A DNA stretch of 64,000 bases from Halalkalicoccus paucihalophilus. GTDB lineage: Archaea > Halobacteriota > Halobacteria > Halobacteriales > Halalkalicoccaceae. The notes below the pieces were generated by a model. It was not told the origin of the DNA. It searched no databases and saw nothing but the letters and a program-made list of their open reading frames with translations. The stretch spans positions 434,001 to 498,000 of the forward strand of contig NZ_LTAZ01000004.1 in assembly GCF_001593955.1 (NCBI RefSeq). Reading direction: 5' to 3'. Below are positions 41,674-50,020 of this stretch, in pieces. A program made the position numbers and the translations under genes. Numbering within the stretch: position 1 is the first letter of the stretch; every line of letters starts with the position of its first letter.

Positions 41674-43929
41674 ATGGCCGACGAAGAACTCGCCAAGGAC
41701 CTCGGCCTGCTGTCGGCACTCACCATCGGGATCGGGACGATGATCGGCGCGGGCATCTTCGTCCTCCCGGGGGCGGCCGTCAGCATCGCCGGCCCGCTCG
41801 CGGCCGCGTCGTTCGTTCTGGGCGGGGTCATCGCGCTGTTTACCGCGCTGTCGGCCAGCGAACTCGGCACCGCGATGCCGAAAGCCGGCGGCGCGTACTT
41901 CTACATCAACCGCGCGCTCGGGCCGCTCTTTGGCTCGATCGCGGGTTGGGGCAACTGGATCGGGCTGACCTTCGCCTCGGCGTTCTACATGTTCGGCTTC
42001 GGCGAGTACGTCGCCGCGTTCGTCTCGGTGCCCGGGATCGGCACCGGGGCTCTCGCGCTCTCGGGCCCGGAGATCGTCGCGCTGCTGGGGGCTGGCTTCT
42101 TCGTCGGCGTCAACTACGTCGGCGCGAAGGAAACCGGCAGGCTCCAGAACGTCATCGTCGTGACGCTGCTCGCGATCCTCGTGGTGTTTACCTTATTCGG
42201 CGTTCTGAACGCCGACTTCGAGACGCTCCGGCCGCTCGCACCCGACGGCTATACGGCCCTGCTCCCGGTCACGGGGCTGATCTTCGTCTCGTATCTCGGC
42301 TTCGTCCAGATCACCTCCGTCGCAGAGGAGATCAAAAACCCCGGGAAGAACCTCCCGATCGCGGTCGTCGGTAGCGTCGTGATCGTGACGGCGATCTACG
42401 CGCTGGTGTTGATCGCGGTGCTCGCGGCGGTGCCCAACTCGCTCGTCGCCGGCAACGACACCGCGGTCGTGCAGGTCGCGGAACTACTCATCGGGCCGCT
42501 GGGCGGGGCCGCGATGCTGTTCGGGGGGCTGCTCGCGACGGCATCCTCGGCGAACGCCTCGATCCTCTCGTCGTCGCGGATCAACTTCGCGATGGGCCGT
42601 GAGAAGATCGTCAGCCCGAAGCTCAACGAGATCCACCCGAAGTTCGGGACGCCGTACCGCTCGATCGCGATCACCGGCGCGTTGATCCTGCTGTTCATCG
42701 TCGTCGGCGACCTCGAACTGCTCGCAACGGCGGGAAGCGTTCTCCACCTCGTCGTCTACGGCCTGTTGAACGTCGCGCTGGTCGTCATGCGCGAGGCCAA
42801 TCCCTCGGGATACGACCCCGATTTCACGGTCCCCTTATATCCGATCACCCCCATACTGGGGGCCGTGCTCTCGTTCGCGCTGATCGGCTTCATCGAGCCG
42901 ACCGTGATCGTCCTCTGTGCGGTATTCGTCGCCTTCGCGGCGGTCTGGTATCTCGCCTACGCCCGGACCAAGACCGAACACGAGGGCGTCCTCTCGGAGT
43001 ACATCCTCACGCGTTCGGAGGAGATGCCCGACGCCGCGGTCTCGGCCGCAGAAAGCGTCAAACCCGATGCCGCCGACTACCGGGTTCTCGTGCCGGTTTC
43101 GAACCCCCGGACCGAGGAGAACCTCATCACGCTCGGAAGCACCATCGCGAAGGCCAACGGGGGGACGGTCCACGCCGTCCACATCGTGCAGGTGCCCGAT
43201 CAGGTGCCCCTGTCGGCCGCCGCAGACCACATCGACGAACTCGACGCTACCTCGACGACGCTGCTCGAACAGGCCCGCGAAAACGCGGAGACCTTCGGCG
43301 TGCCGGTCGAGACCCACACGCTCGTCTCGCATCGCGGGTTCGAGGAGGTCTTCGAGGCCGCCCGGACCTACGAGGCGGACGTGACGATCATGGGCTGGAG
43401 CGAGGATCGTCCGTGGGCTGCCGGACGGGCCGAAGGCACCTTCGACGAGCTCACGCACGACCTGCCGTGTGACTTCCTCGTTCTCAAAGACAGGGACCTC
43501 AGCGTCGACCGGGTCCTCGTGCCGACGGCGGGCGGGCCCGACTCAGACCTGAGCGCCGAGATCGCCCGTACATTGCGCGATCATGTCGGCTCGTCGATCA
43601 CGTTGTTGTACGTCGTCGACGGCGAGGACGAGTACGAGGAGGGCGAGACGTTCCTCACGGAGTGGGCGGCCGGCCACGGCCTCTCGGGTGCGGAGATCCT
43701 GATCGACGAGTCGGGTGACGTCGAGGACGCGATCGGGCGGGCTTCCGAAGGACGTGATCTCGTCATCATCGGGGCGACCGAGCGGGGGCTGCTCTCGCGA
43801 TTGCTCAGCGCCTCGCTCGTCTTCGACGTGATCGACGAGGTCGAGTGTTCCGTGCTGCTCGCCGAACGCCCCTCGAAGCGCTCGATCCGCGAGCGGCTGT
43901 TCGGGTCCGGCTCCGACGCCGAGAACTGA
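41674..43929 (+). CDS. APC family permease fused to two UspA domains
   Basis: A 751-residue fusion. Residues about 1-440 are an amino acid-polyamine-organocation permease with 12 hydrophobic segments, starting GLLSALTIGIGTMIGAGIFVLPG (the APC TM1 break), with SVAEEIKNPGKNLP and SSSRINFAMGRE. Residues about 465-600 and 612-735 are two universal stress protein domains (DYRVLVPVSNPRTEE, then VDRVLVPTAGGPDSDLSAEI and IIGATERGLLSRL). Haloarchaeal APC-USP proteins are known as likely amino acid transporters with ligand control. The same tandem USP cassette ends the next gene. Preceded by 192 bp with no gene. Confidence 0.92.
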   Translation: MADEELAKDLGLLSALTIGIGTMIGAGIFVLPGAAVSIAGPLAAASFVLGGVIALFTALSASELGTAMPKAGGAYFYINRALGPLFGSIAGWGNWIGLTFASAFYMFGFGEYVAAFVSVPGIGTGALALSGPEIVALLGAGFFVGVNYVGAKETGRLQNVIVVTLLAILVVFTLFGVLNADFETLRPLAPDGYTALLPVTGLIFVSYLGFVQITSVAEEIKNPGKNLPIAVVGSVVIVTAIYALVLIAVLAAVPNSLVAGNDTAVVQVAELLIGPLGGAAMLFGGLLATASSANASILSSSRINFAMGREKIVSPKLNEIHPKFGTPYRSIAITGALILLFIVVGDLELLATAGSVLHLVVYGLLNVALVVMREANPSGYDPDFTVPLYPITPILGAVLSFALIGFIEPTVIVLCAVFVAFAAVWYLAYARTKTEHEGVLSEYILTRSEEMPDAAVSAAESVKPDAADYRVLVPVSNPRTEENLITLGSTIAKANGGTVHAVHIVQVPDQVPLSAAADHIDELDATSTTLLEQARENAETFGVPVETHTLVSHRGFEEVFEAARTYEADVTIMGWSEDRPWAAGRAEGTFDELTHDLPCDFLVLKDRDLSVDRVLVPTAGGPDSDLSAEIARTLRDHVGSSITLLYVVDGEDEYEEGETFLTEWAAGHGLSGAEILIDESGDVEDAIGRASEGRDLVIIGATERGLLSRLLSASLVFDVIDEVECSVLLAERPSKRSIRERLFGSGSDAEN

Positions 43930-44002
43930 CCGCCCCCGCGTCGGTGCGCACTATCGGATCAAAAGCCAATTGCTTAGTCCCCGCTGCGAGTTGGACCGAC
44001 CA

Positions 44003-45814
44003 ATGAGTGATTCCGATCGTCCCGACGACGGTGACGCCGTTCGGGACGCGGTCGAACGGTCCAGAAGCGGCGCTCCGGCGGCCGGTGCGGTCGTGCGCGA
44101 CCGCTTCTCCGCTGATGAGGTGTTCCAGCGGATCGTCGTCGTCGCCGACGAGGAGATCACCTCGGGGAACCGCGAACTGTTCTTCAGCGCGCTCGCCGCT
44201 GGCTTCGCGATCACGATCACGGTCATGCTCTATGCCTCGTTGACGGCGTCGACGAACGAACACCCGATCCTGAGCGCGCTGTTGTACCCGCTGGGGTTCA
44301 TCTACATCATCATCGGCGGCTATCAGCTCTACACCGAGAACACGCTCCCGCCGGTCGCGCTGACCCTCGAACGGCTGGCGAGCATCCCGCAGCTGTTGCG
44401 CCACTGGCTGATCGTTCTCGTCGGCAACTTCACCGGCGGCTCGATCGGCGCCGCGGTGCTCGCGTGGGGCGGCGTGTTCTCGCCGGAGGCGGCGGCGGCG
44501 GCGATACACCACGCGGAACACGGCTTGGAGACGAGCGCATCGGCGTTGTTCTTCAAAGCCGCCTTCGCTGGATTGATCGTCGCCGGCGTCGTCTGGATCG
44601 TCTATGCCTCCCGGGACACGATCTCCCGGCTCGTGATCGTCTATCTCGCGTTCCTCGCGATCCCGCTCGGTGATCTGTTTCACGTGGTGACGTCGTTCAC
44701 GGAGATGATCTTCATGGTCTTTGCCGGTGACCTCGGGTTCGTCGTCGGGATGACCGACTTCGTCCTGCCGGTACTGCTCGGCAACACGATCGGCGGGATC
44801 GCGTTGGTAACGGTCGTCAACTACTTCCAGACAACCGAGCAACGACTGGAATCCGTCCGGTTCGAGGGGGCAGACCGCCAGCTCACGCCCCGCGAGTGGG
44901 CCTTCGGCGGTCTCATCGGCCGCTCGTACGTCCCGATGGTCGATACCACCGACCCGGTCGTCCACGACAGCTCATACCGGATCGTGGTCCCGATCGCGAA
45001 CCCGCGGACGGAATCGCGGATCGTCGAGATCGCGTGTGCCCTCGCAAGCCGCAAGGAGGACGCGACTGTCCACGCGGTTCACATCATCCAGACGCCCGGC
45101 AGGAGAACGATGAACGCTGGCGCCACCCAACGCGGGCGGATCGTCGAACGCTCCGAGGAGCAGATGGAGACTGTCCGGGACACGATCGAGGGATACGACG
45201 TCGGATGTGAGACCTCGACGATCGTCTCCAAGCGGTCGTTCGAGGAGATCTTCACCGTCGCCGGACGCGAGAACGCCGACCTCGTGTTGATGGGCGGCGA
45301 GGACAACCAGCTGTGGACCGCCGCCCGGGCCGAGCGCCCGCTCAGCGAACTGACCAGCCGCCTTCCCTGTGACTTCCTCGTCCTGAAGGATCGCGGCCAA
45401 GACGCCTCGCGGATCCTCTTGCCGACCGCCGGCGGGCCGGATTCGGATCTGAGCGCCGAGGTCGCCGCCGCGCTCCGGGAGACCGTCGGCTCGGAGGTCA
45501 CGCTGTTGCACATCGTCGACGGTCCCGAGGAGCGCGAAGAGGGCGAGCAATTCCTCGCGGACTGGGCGACCGAACACGGCCTGGGGGACGCCGAGTTCGT
45601 CGTCGACGACTCGGGCGACATCGAGGACGCGATCGGACGGGCCGCGGTCGATCACACCATGGTGGTGATCGGGGCGACCGAACGGGGCCTGCTCTCGCGG
45701 CTCGTGACCGGCACGCTGCATTTCGACGTGCTCAACGAGGTCGATTGCTCGCTGTTGCTCGCAGAACGCCCGAGTGGACGGAACCTCCTCGCGCGGCTGT
45801 TCGGGCGCCGATAG
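44003..45814 (+). CDS. Formate/nitrite transporter (FNT) family protein fused to two UspA domains
   Basis: A 603-residue fusion. Residues about 30-300 are an FNT channel domain: six hydrophobic helices with LVGNFTGGSIGAAVLAW, FFKAAFAGLIVAGVVWI and MTDFVLPVLLGNTIGGIALVTVVNY, the half-helix regions typical of FocA/NirC. Residues about 325-465 and 467-590 are two UspA domains very like those of the preceding APC fusion (VPTAGGPDSDLSAE, GATERGLLSRL). The ATG at 44003 is preferred to 43970. The cargo is unknown. FNT proteins of bacteria are about 280 residues without such a tail. Confidence 0.9.
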   Translation: MSDSDRPDDGDAVRDAVERSRSGAPAAGAVVRDRFSADEVFQRIVVVADEEITSGNRELFFSALAAGFAITITVMLYASLTASTNEHPILSALLYPLGFIYIIIGGYQLYTENTLPPVALTLERLASIPQLLRHWLIVLVGNFTGGSIGAAVLAWGGVFSPEAAAAAIHHAEHGLETSASALFFKAAFAGLIVAGVVWIVYASRDTISRLVIVYLAFLAIPLGDLFHVVTSFTEMIFMVFAGDLGFVVGMTDFVLPVLLGNTIGGIALVTVVNYFQTTEQRLESVRFEGADRQLTPREWAFGGLIGRSYVPMVDTTDPVVHDSSYRIVVPIANPRTESRIVEIACALASRKEDATVHAVHIIQTPGRRTMNAGATQRGRIVERSEEQMETVRDTIEGYDVGCETSTIVSKRSFEEIFTVAGRENADLVLMGGEDNQLWTAARAERPLSELTSRLPCDFLVLKDRGQDASRILLPTAGGPDSDLSAEVAAALRETVGSEVTLLHIVDGPEEREEGEQFLADWATEHGLGDAEFVVDDSGDIEDAIGRAAVDHTMVVIGATERGLLSRLVTGTLHFDVLNEVDCSLLLAERPSGRNLLARLFGRR

Positions 45815-45860
45815 GGACACGATCCGTCGGGCTTTTCCTCTCCGAAGCGCTCTCTCGGAT

Positions 45861-47105
45861 ATGGCCCGGTATCACATCGAGACCTACGGCTGTACCTCGA
45901 ACCGCGGCGAGAGCCGCGCGATCGAGTCCGCGCTGCGCGACGCCGGCCACTACCGGGCGGAGGGTCCCGAGACTGCCGATGTCGCTATTCTCAACACCTG
46001 CACCGTCGTCGAGAAGACCGAGACGAACATGCTGCGGCGGGCCGAGGAGTTGGAAAACGAAACCACGGATCTGATCGTCACGGGCTGTATGGCGCTCGCC
46101 CAGGGCGAGGCCTTCGCCGACATCGACGCCCGCGTGATGCACTGGGACGAAGTGCCCCAAGCCGCGCTGAACGGCGAGTGTCCAACCCCCGGCCCCGGTG
46201 TCGAGCCCGTTCTCGACGGCGTCGTCGGTATCCTCCCGATCGCACGGGGCTGTATGTCGAACTGCTCGTACTGCATCACCAAGCACGCCACCGGCCGGGT
46301 GGACTCGCCGAGCGTCGAGGCAAACGTCGAGAAGGCCCGCGCGCTGGTCCACGCCGGCGCGAAGGAGATTCGGGTTACAGGCCAGGACACCGGTGTCTAC
46401 GGCTGGGACACGGGAGAGCGAAAACTCCCCGAACTCCTCTCGCGGATCTGTGCGATCGAGGGCGACTTCCGCGTGCGCCTCGGGATGGCGAACCCCGGCG
46501 GGATTCACGGCATCCACGAGGAACTCGTCGAGGTATTTGCCGACAACGAGAAACTGTACGACTTCATCCACGCGCCGGTCCAGTCGGGAAGCGACGAGGT
46601 GTTGGAGGAGATGCGCCGCCAACACAGGGTCGGGAAATTCAGGGAAGTCGTCGACACCTTCGACCGCGAACTCGACTATTGGACGCTTTCAACTGATTTC
46701 ATCGTCGGCTTTCCGACCGAAACCGAGGCCGACCACGAACTGAGCATGGACCTCCTCCGAGAGGTCCGCCCCGAGAAGGTCAACGTCACACGCTTCTCGA
46801 AGCGACCGAAGACCGACGCCGCCGAGATGAAGGGCCTCGGCGGGCAGGTCAAGAAGAACCGGTCAAAAGCGATGAGCGAGTTAAAGCGGGAGATCGTCGG
46901 CGAGGTCTACGAGGGGATGGTCGGCGACGAGCGGGAGGTCCTCTGTGTCGAACCGGGCACCGGCGACTCGGTGAAGTGCCGGGACTCGGCCTACCGGCAG
47001 GTAATCGTGCAGAACGCCTCGGAGTGGGGAGTCGAACCGGGCGACTTCCTCGACGTGGAGATCACCACGAGCCAGACGATGTACGCGTTCGGGAAGCCGG
47101 TTTAG
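45861..47105 (+). CDS. mtaB: Threonylcarbamoyladenosine tRNA methylthiotransferase
   Basis: A 414-residue radical SAM enzyme that adds a methylthio group to t6A37 of tRNA (archaeal MtaB/CDKAL1 type). The N-terminal MTTase domain has its three Cys in ETYGCTSNRGE, LNTCTVV and VTGCMA. The radical SAM cluster motif is RGCMSNCSYC. Then come the TIM-barrel part with RLGMANPGGI and VQSGSDEVLEEMRRQ, and a C-terminal TRAM domain ending TSQTMYAFGKPV. The ATG at 45861 starts MARYHIETYGC. Its stop overlaps the convergent MscS gene by 4 bp. Confidence 0.94.
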   Translation: MARYHIETYGCTSNRGESRAIESALRDAGHYRAEGPETADVAILNTCTVVEKTETNMLRRAEELENETTDLIVTGCMALAQGEAFADIDARVMHWDEVPQAALNGECPTPGPGVEPVLDGVVGILPIARGCMSNCSYCITKHATGRVDSPSVEANVEKARALVHAGAKEIRVTGQDTGVYGWDTGERKLPELLSRICAIEGDFRVRLGMANPGGIHGIHEELVEVFADNEKLYDFIHAPVQSGSDEVLEEMRRQHRVGKFREVVDTFDRELDYWTLSTDFIVGFPTETEADHELSMDLLREVRPEKVNVTRFSKRPKTDAAEMKGLGGQVKKNRSKAMSELKREIVGEVYEGMVGDEREVLCVEPGTGDSVKCRDSAYRQVIVQNASEWGVEPGDFLDVEITTSQTMYAFGKPV

Positions 47106-47986
47106 CGCCCCTCAGAGCCCCCGGCAAGATCGTACGGACCACCACCGCGGAGTTCGACGCCGACCTCCCCACCGAGTTCGGTCGCCCCCGCCCCATCGAG
47201 ATCGATCCCGGCCTCCCGAAGCCGAGTCGCGATCTCGCGGGCGTACTCCGAGCGGACACGCGCGAACGCTTCCCGGGTGGGGTCGGCTATCCAGATTCGG
47301 GCCGAGAGTCGAACCGCCCCGTCGACGGTGGTGACTCTGACCGAGGGTTCCGGCGTATCGAGCACCTCCGGGTGGTCCTCGGCGGCGCTCACGAGCGTCG
47401 CGACGGCGGCCTCTATGTCGTCGCCGTGACCGAGTTCGAGCGGGAGTTCGATCCGCAGTCGGTCGTTCAAGACAGGGTTGACGACGGTCGTGGTCGTGAG
47501 CGCGGCGTTCGGGACGGTGACGACCTCGTTGTCGAACGTCCGCACGCGGGTCGCCCGGAAGCTGATGTCCTCGATGGTCCCCTCGCCGTCCTCCCACCGG
47601 ATCCAGTCGCCGATGTTGAACTTCGGGTCGGTGACGATGAAGACGCCGCTGACGACGTTGCCGACGACGTCCTGGGCGGCGAATCCGAGTGCGACCGTCA
47701 GGGCCGCGACGACGATCGCCGAGCGATTCAGCAGATGGCCGAGTCCGGCGACCCACAACCCGGACACGACGGCCGCAACGACGACACCGACCCCGAGCAG
47801 TTGCTGGAGTCCCCGCTGAAGCGTCGGCTCCGTACCCTTGAGTTCCATCAGTGAATCCGCTATCGGTACCACGACGAACCGGCCGAGGGCGTACACCAGC
47901 GCGAACGTGAGGAGGAACGTCGCGACGTTGTCGAGGAGGGTCGCATAGGCCGAGAGCAACTCGGTAACGCGGGTACCTACGGGCAC
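47102..47986 (-). CDS. MscS-type mechanosensitive channel
   Basis: A 294-residue MscS-family protein with three to four N-terminal membrane segments, a pore-lining-type helix with the family sequence ALTVALGFAAQDVVGNVVSGVFIV, then the beta domain (FNIGDWIRWEDGEGTIEDISFRATRVRTFDNEVVTVPNA in family order) and a C-terminal mixed domain. It would release solutes on hypo-osmotic shock. The acidic C-terminal tail is glycine-rich. Length is usual for the short class. Confidence 0.92.
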   Translation of the reverse strand: MPVGTRVTELLSAYATLLDNVATFLLTFALVYALGRFVVVPIADSLMELKGTEPTLQRGLQQLLGVGVVVAAVVSGLWVAGLGHLLNRSAIVVAALTVALGFAAQDVVGNVVSGVFIVTDPKFNIGDWIRWEDGEGTIEDISFRATRVRTFDNEVVTVPNAALTTTTVVNPVLNDRLRIELPLELGHGDDIEAAVATLVSAAEDHPEVLDTPEPSVRVTTVDGAVRLSARIWIADPTREAFARVRSEYAREIATRLREAGIDLDGAGATELGGEVGVELRGGGPYDLAGGSEGR

Positions 47987-48059
47987 GGGTAGTTCGACGC
48001 GACGCTCCCCCTCAAACCTTCGCCCGGCACGCCGCTCCGCCGGGCGATCCGGCGGCTAC

Positions 48060-48983
48060 TCAGTCGTCCTTCTCGAACTCGAGTAGTCGGTCGGCTTCCG
48101 CGTCCTCCTTCCACTCGCCGAGTTCCTTCGGATCGATGTGGACGAATACGTCGTCGATCTCGGGGAGTTCACGCACCGTCTCGACGATCTCGCTTTCGAT
48201 CTCGTGTGCTTCGAGCAGGGTTCGCTCGCCCTCGACCTCGATGTGCAACGAGACGTCGATCTCGGGGCCGACGTAGTGGGCGACGACGTCGTGGACGCCC
48301 TCGACGTCGGGATGGACGATGGTCCGGCGGACGATCTCCGCGTGGAGGTCCTCGGGCGGCGCGCGGCCGATGAGGTAGTCGACGTTGTCCCTGAGGACGT
48401 CCCAGCCGGTGTAGAAGATCCCGGCCGAGACGACGATGGCGGCCAGCGGATCGAGGATCGGGAGGCCGGCGCGGGCACCGAGAACGCCGACGAGTGCGGC
48501 GACGACGGTCAGGACGTCGTTCCTGCTGTCGAGGCCGGTCGCGACGATCGCGGGCGAGTTGTGCTCGTTGCCGACGCGAAGACAGAACCGATAGAGCCCG
48601 AGTTTCACCGCACCGGCCCCGACGAGGACGACGACCGCGGCAGGGCCGGTCGTGACGGCGATCTCCCCGGCGTACAGCGCGCGGGCGGCCTGCCAGAGGA
48701 TCACGCCGCCGGCGGCGAAGATGGCCATCGCGATGAAGAGCGAGACGAGCGGTTCGATGCGCTCGTGGCCGTGGGGGTGGTCGGTGTCCGGCGGCTGGGT
48801 CGTCAGGTAGAGTCCCGCGAGGATGACGAAGCTGTAGATCACGTCCGTGAGGCTGTTTACGGCCTCCGAACCGACCGCGAGGCTCCCCGTTCGAAACCAG
48901 ACGATCGCCTTCGCGACGACGAGCCCCAGGTTCGCTCCGAGGACCAGCAAACCGACCCTGCGTACGGCCGAGGCCCGACTCAC
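48060..48983 (-). CDS. Cation diffusion facilitator (CDF) transporter
   Basis: A 307-residue CDF exporter: six membrane segments (about 10-215), then a cytosolic ferredoxin-like domain (about 215-290) with DVEGVHDVVAHYVGPEIDVSLHIEVEGERTLLEAHEI in family order. The metal-site positions read NSLTD in TM2 and DSRND in TM5, so N/D and D/D rather than the H/D pairs of zinc-type CDFs. The metal is therefore uncertain; Fe, Mn or Co are possible. A HPHGHERIE loop between TM2 and TM3 is typical. Confidence 0.9.
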   Translation of the reverse strand: MSRASAVRRVGLLVLGANLGLVVAKAIVWFRTGSLAVGSEAVNSLTDVIYSFVILAGLYLTTQPPDTDHPHGHERIEPLVSLFIAMAIFAAGGVILWQAARALYAGEIAVTTGPAAVVVLVGAGAVKLGLYRFCLRVGNEHNSPAIVATGLDSRNDVLTVVAALVGVLGARAGLPILDPLAAIVVSAGIFYTGWDVLRDNVDYLIGRAPPEDLHAEIVRRTIVHPDVEGVHDVVAHYVGPEIDVSLHIEVEGERTLLEAHEIESEIVETVRELPEIDDVFVHIDPKELGEWKEDAEADRLLEFEKDD

Positions 48984-49022
48984 GGAACGGGGTTCACAGC
49001 GGGCGAATAAATGGGCTTCGGG

Positions 49023-49559
49023 CTATCCGAAGCGGACCGCGCGCTCGTCGTCACTCCCGTCGGCCCCTTCCAGTTCCCCGAACGCGTCGTGAAGCCGGTC
49101 GTAACTCTCCTCTAAGGCCTCGACGATCACCTTCGTGTCGCTTATCACCGGCATGAAGTTCGTATCGCCCTCCCAGCGCGGGACGACGTGGGCATGCAAG
49201 TGGTCGTCGATCGAGCCGCCCGCGCCCCGCCCGAAGTTGTAGCCCGCGTTGACGCCGTCGGGCGAGAACGCAGCCTCGATCGCCCGCAGGGTCCGCTGTT
49301 TCAGCCGCGCGTGATCGAGCAGTTCGTTCTCGGGGAGGGCCGCGTACTCGCCGGTGTGCCGCGAGGGGATCACCATGACGTGTCCCGGACTGTATGGGTA
49401 GTTGTTCAACAGGACGAACGCGTGCTCGCTGCGGGCGACGACGCGGTTCTCTCGGTCCGTCTCCTCGGCCTCGAACGCACAGAACACACACTCGACCTCG
49501 GGGTTCTTCCCGTCGCGTTCAACCCACTCGATGCGCCACGGGGCGAATACCTGCTCCAT
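49023..49559 (-). CDS. HIT family hydrolase
   Basis: A 178-residue HIT protein with the catalytic triad motif DDHLHAHVVPRW (HxHxH) near residue 120, plus NNYPYSPGHVMVIP and the Cys pair ECVFC near residue 25, which in related proteins binds zinc. HIT proteins cleave nucleotide-linked phosphates such as dinucleoside polyphosphates or AMP conjugates. The start MEQVFAPWRIEWV is typical. It is divergent from a small zinc-ribbon gene. Confidence 0.9.
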   Translation of the reverse strand: MEQVFAPWRIEWVERDGKNPEVECVFCAFEAEETDRENRVVARSEHAFVLLNNYPYSPGHVMVIPSRHTGEYAALPENELLDHARLKQRTLRAIEAAFSPDGVNAGYNFGRGAGGSIDDHLHAHVVPRWEGDTNFMPVISDTKVIVEALEESYDRLHDAFGELEGADGSDDERAVRFG

Positions 49560-49675
49560 GTCCCCGGGTCGGTGAGCACGGCCTTAGCTACACCCCACTC
49601 GCTGCCGGCGATGACACCTATTAATACCACTCTAAAAAAGATAGATTTTTTATGATTGGGTCTAGTAACAATGTA

Positions 49676-49876
49676 ATGGCCGCCAAAGAACGGTCCTCCC
49701 AGACGATGAACGAGTGGTGTATGACCTGCGATCGCGAGACCGAACACGCCGTCTCGCTCGAGATACGGACGGAAGGATCGAACCCCAAGACCGACCACTA
49801 CTCGCGCGAACCGTACCGCCTGACGCGGTGTCTCGGCTGTGGTGAACGCCGTAGCCAGCGGATGAACAACGCCTGA
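49676..49876 (+). CDS. Small zinc-ribbon protein (DUF7835-like)
   Basis: A 66-residue protein with two Cys pairs, WCMTCDRETEH and RCLGCGERRSQ, spaced as a zinc beta-ribbon. The ATG at 49676 is chosen because a strong TATA-like atagattttttat (49641-49653) lies about 28 nt upstream, giving a leaderless message; an ATG at 49652 falls inside that element. Such haloarchaeal zinc microproteins often act as small regulators. Function here unknown. Confidence 0.75.
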   Translation: MAAKERSSQTMNEWCMTCDRETEHAVSLEIRTEGSNPKTDHYSREPYRLTRCLGCGERRSQRMNNA

Positions 49877-49910
49877 TCCGGTTCGGGTCGCCCTCCAATC
49901 GCGACCGCGG

Positions 49911-49964
49911 TTAGCCCCGCGTCGTCACCTCGCAGCCGTCCTCGGTGACGATCACGGTACGTTC
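49911..49964 (-). pseudogene. Displaced second copy of the 3' end of map
   Basis: On the minus strand this stretch reads ERTVIVTEDGCEVTTRG and a TAA at 49911-49913. It is homologous to the last 16 codons of the intact map gene (EHTVIVTEEGCEVTTR, stop 50015), about 101 bp away. The protein sequence is nearly the same, but nine codons differ only at the third base. This copy uses G/C-ending codons like the rest of the genome, while the active end uses A/T-rich ones. No coding sequence precedes it. It looks like the original gene end, pushed away when another end was inserted. Confidence 0.8.
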
Positions 49965-50020
49965 GTACCTTTTACTCCGCTCGCTTCACTCGCTCGCAAA
50001 AGCTACGCTAAAACTTAGCG
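49965..50020. repeat. Palindromic spacer between the two map ends
   Basis: This 56-bp stretch has a repeated ctcgct/ctcgc core (49980-49997) flanked by cttttac and gcaaaag, and a perfect hairpin at 50006-50020 (arms cgctaa and ttagcg around aac). The hairpin contains the stop codon of the active map gene. It resembles the palindrome-rich spacers at 31.7-31.9 kb and 52.1 kb. Confidence 0.65.
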
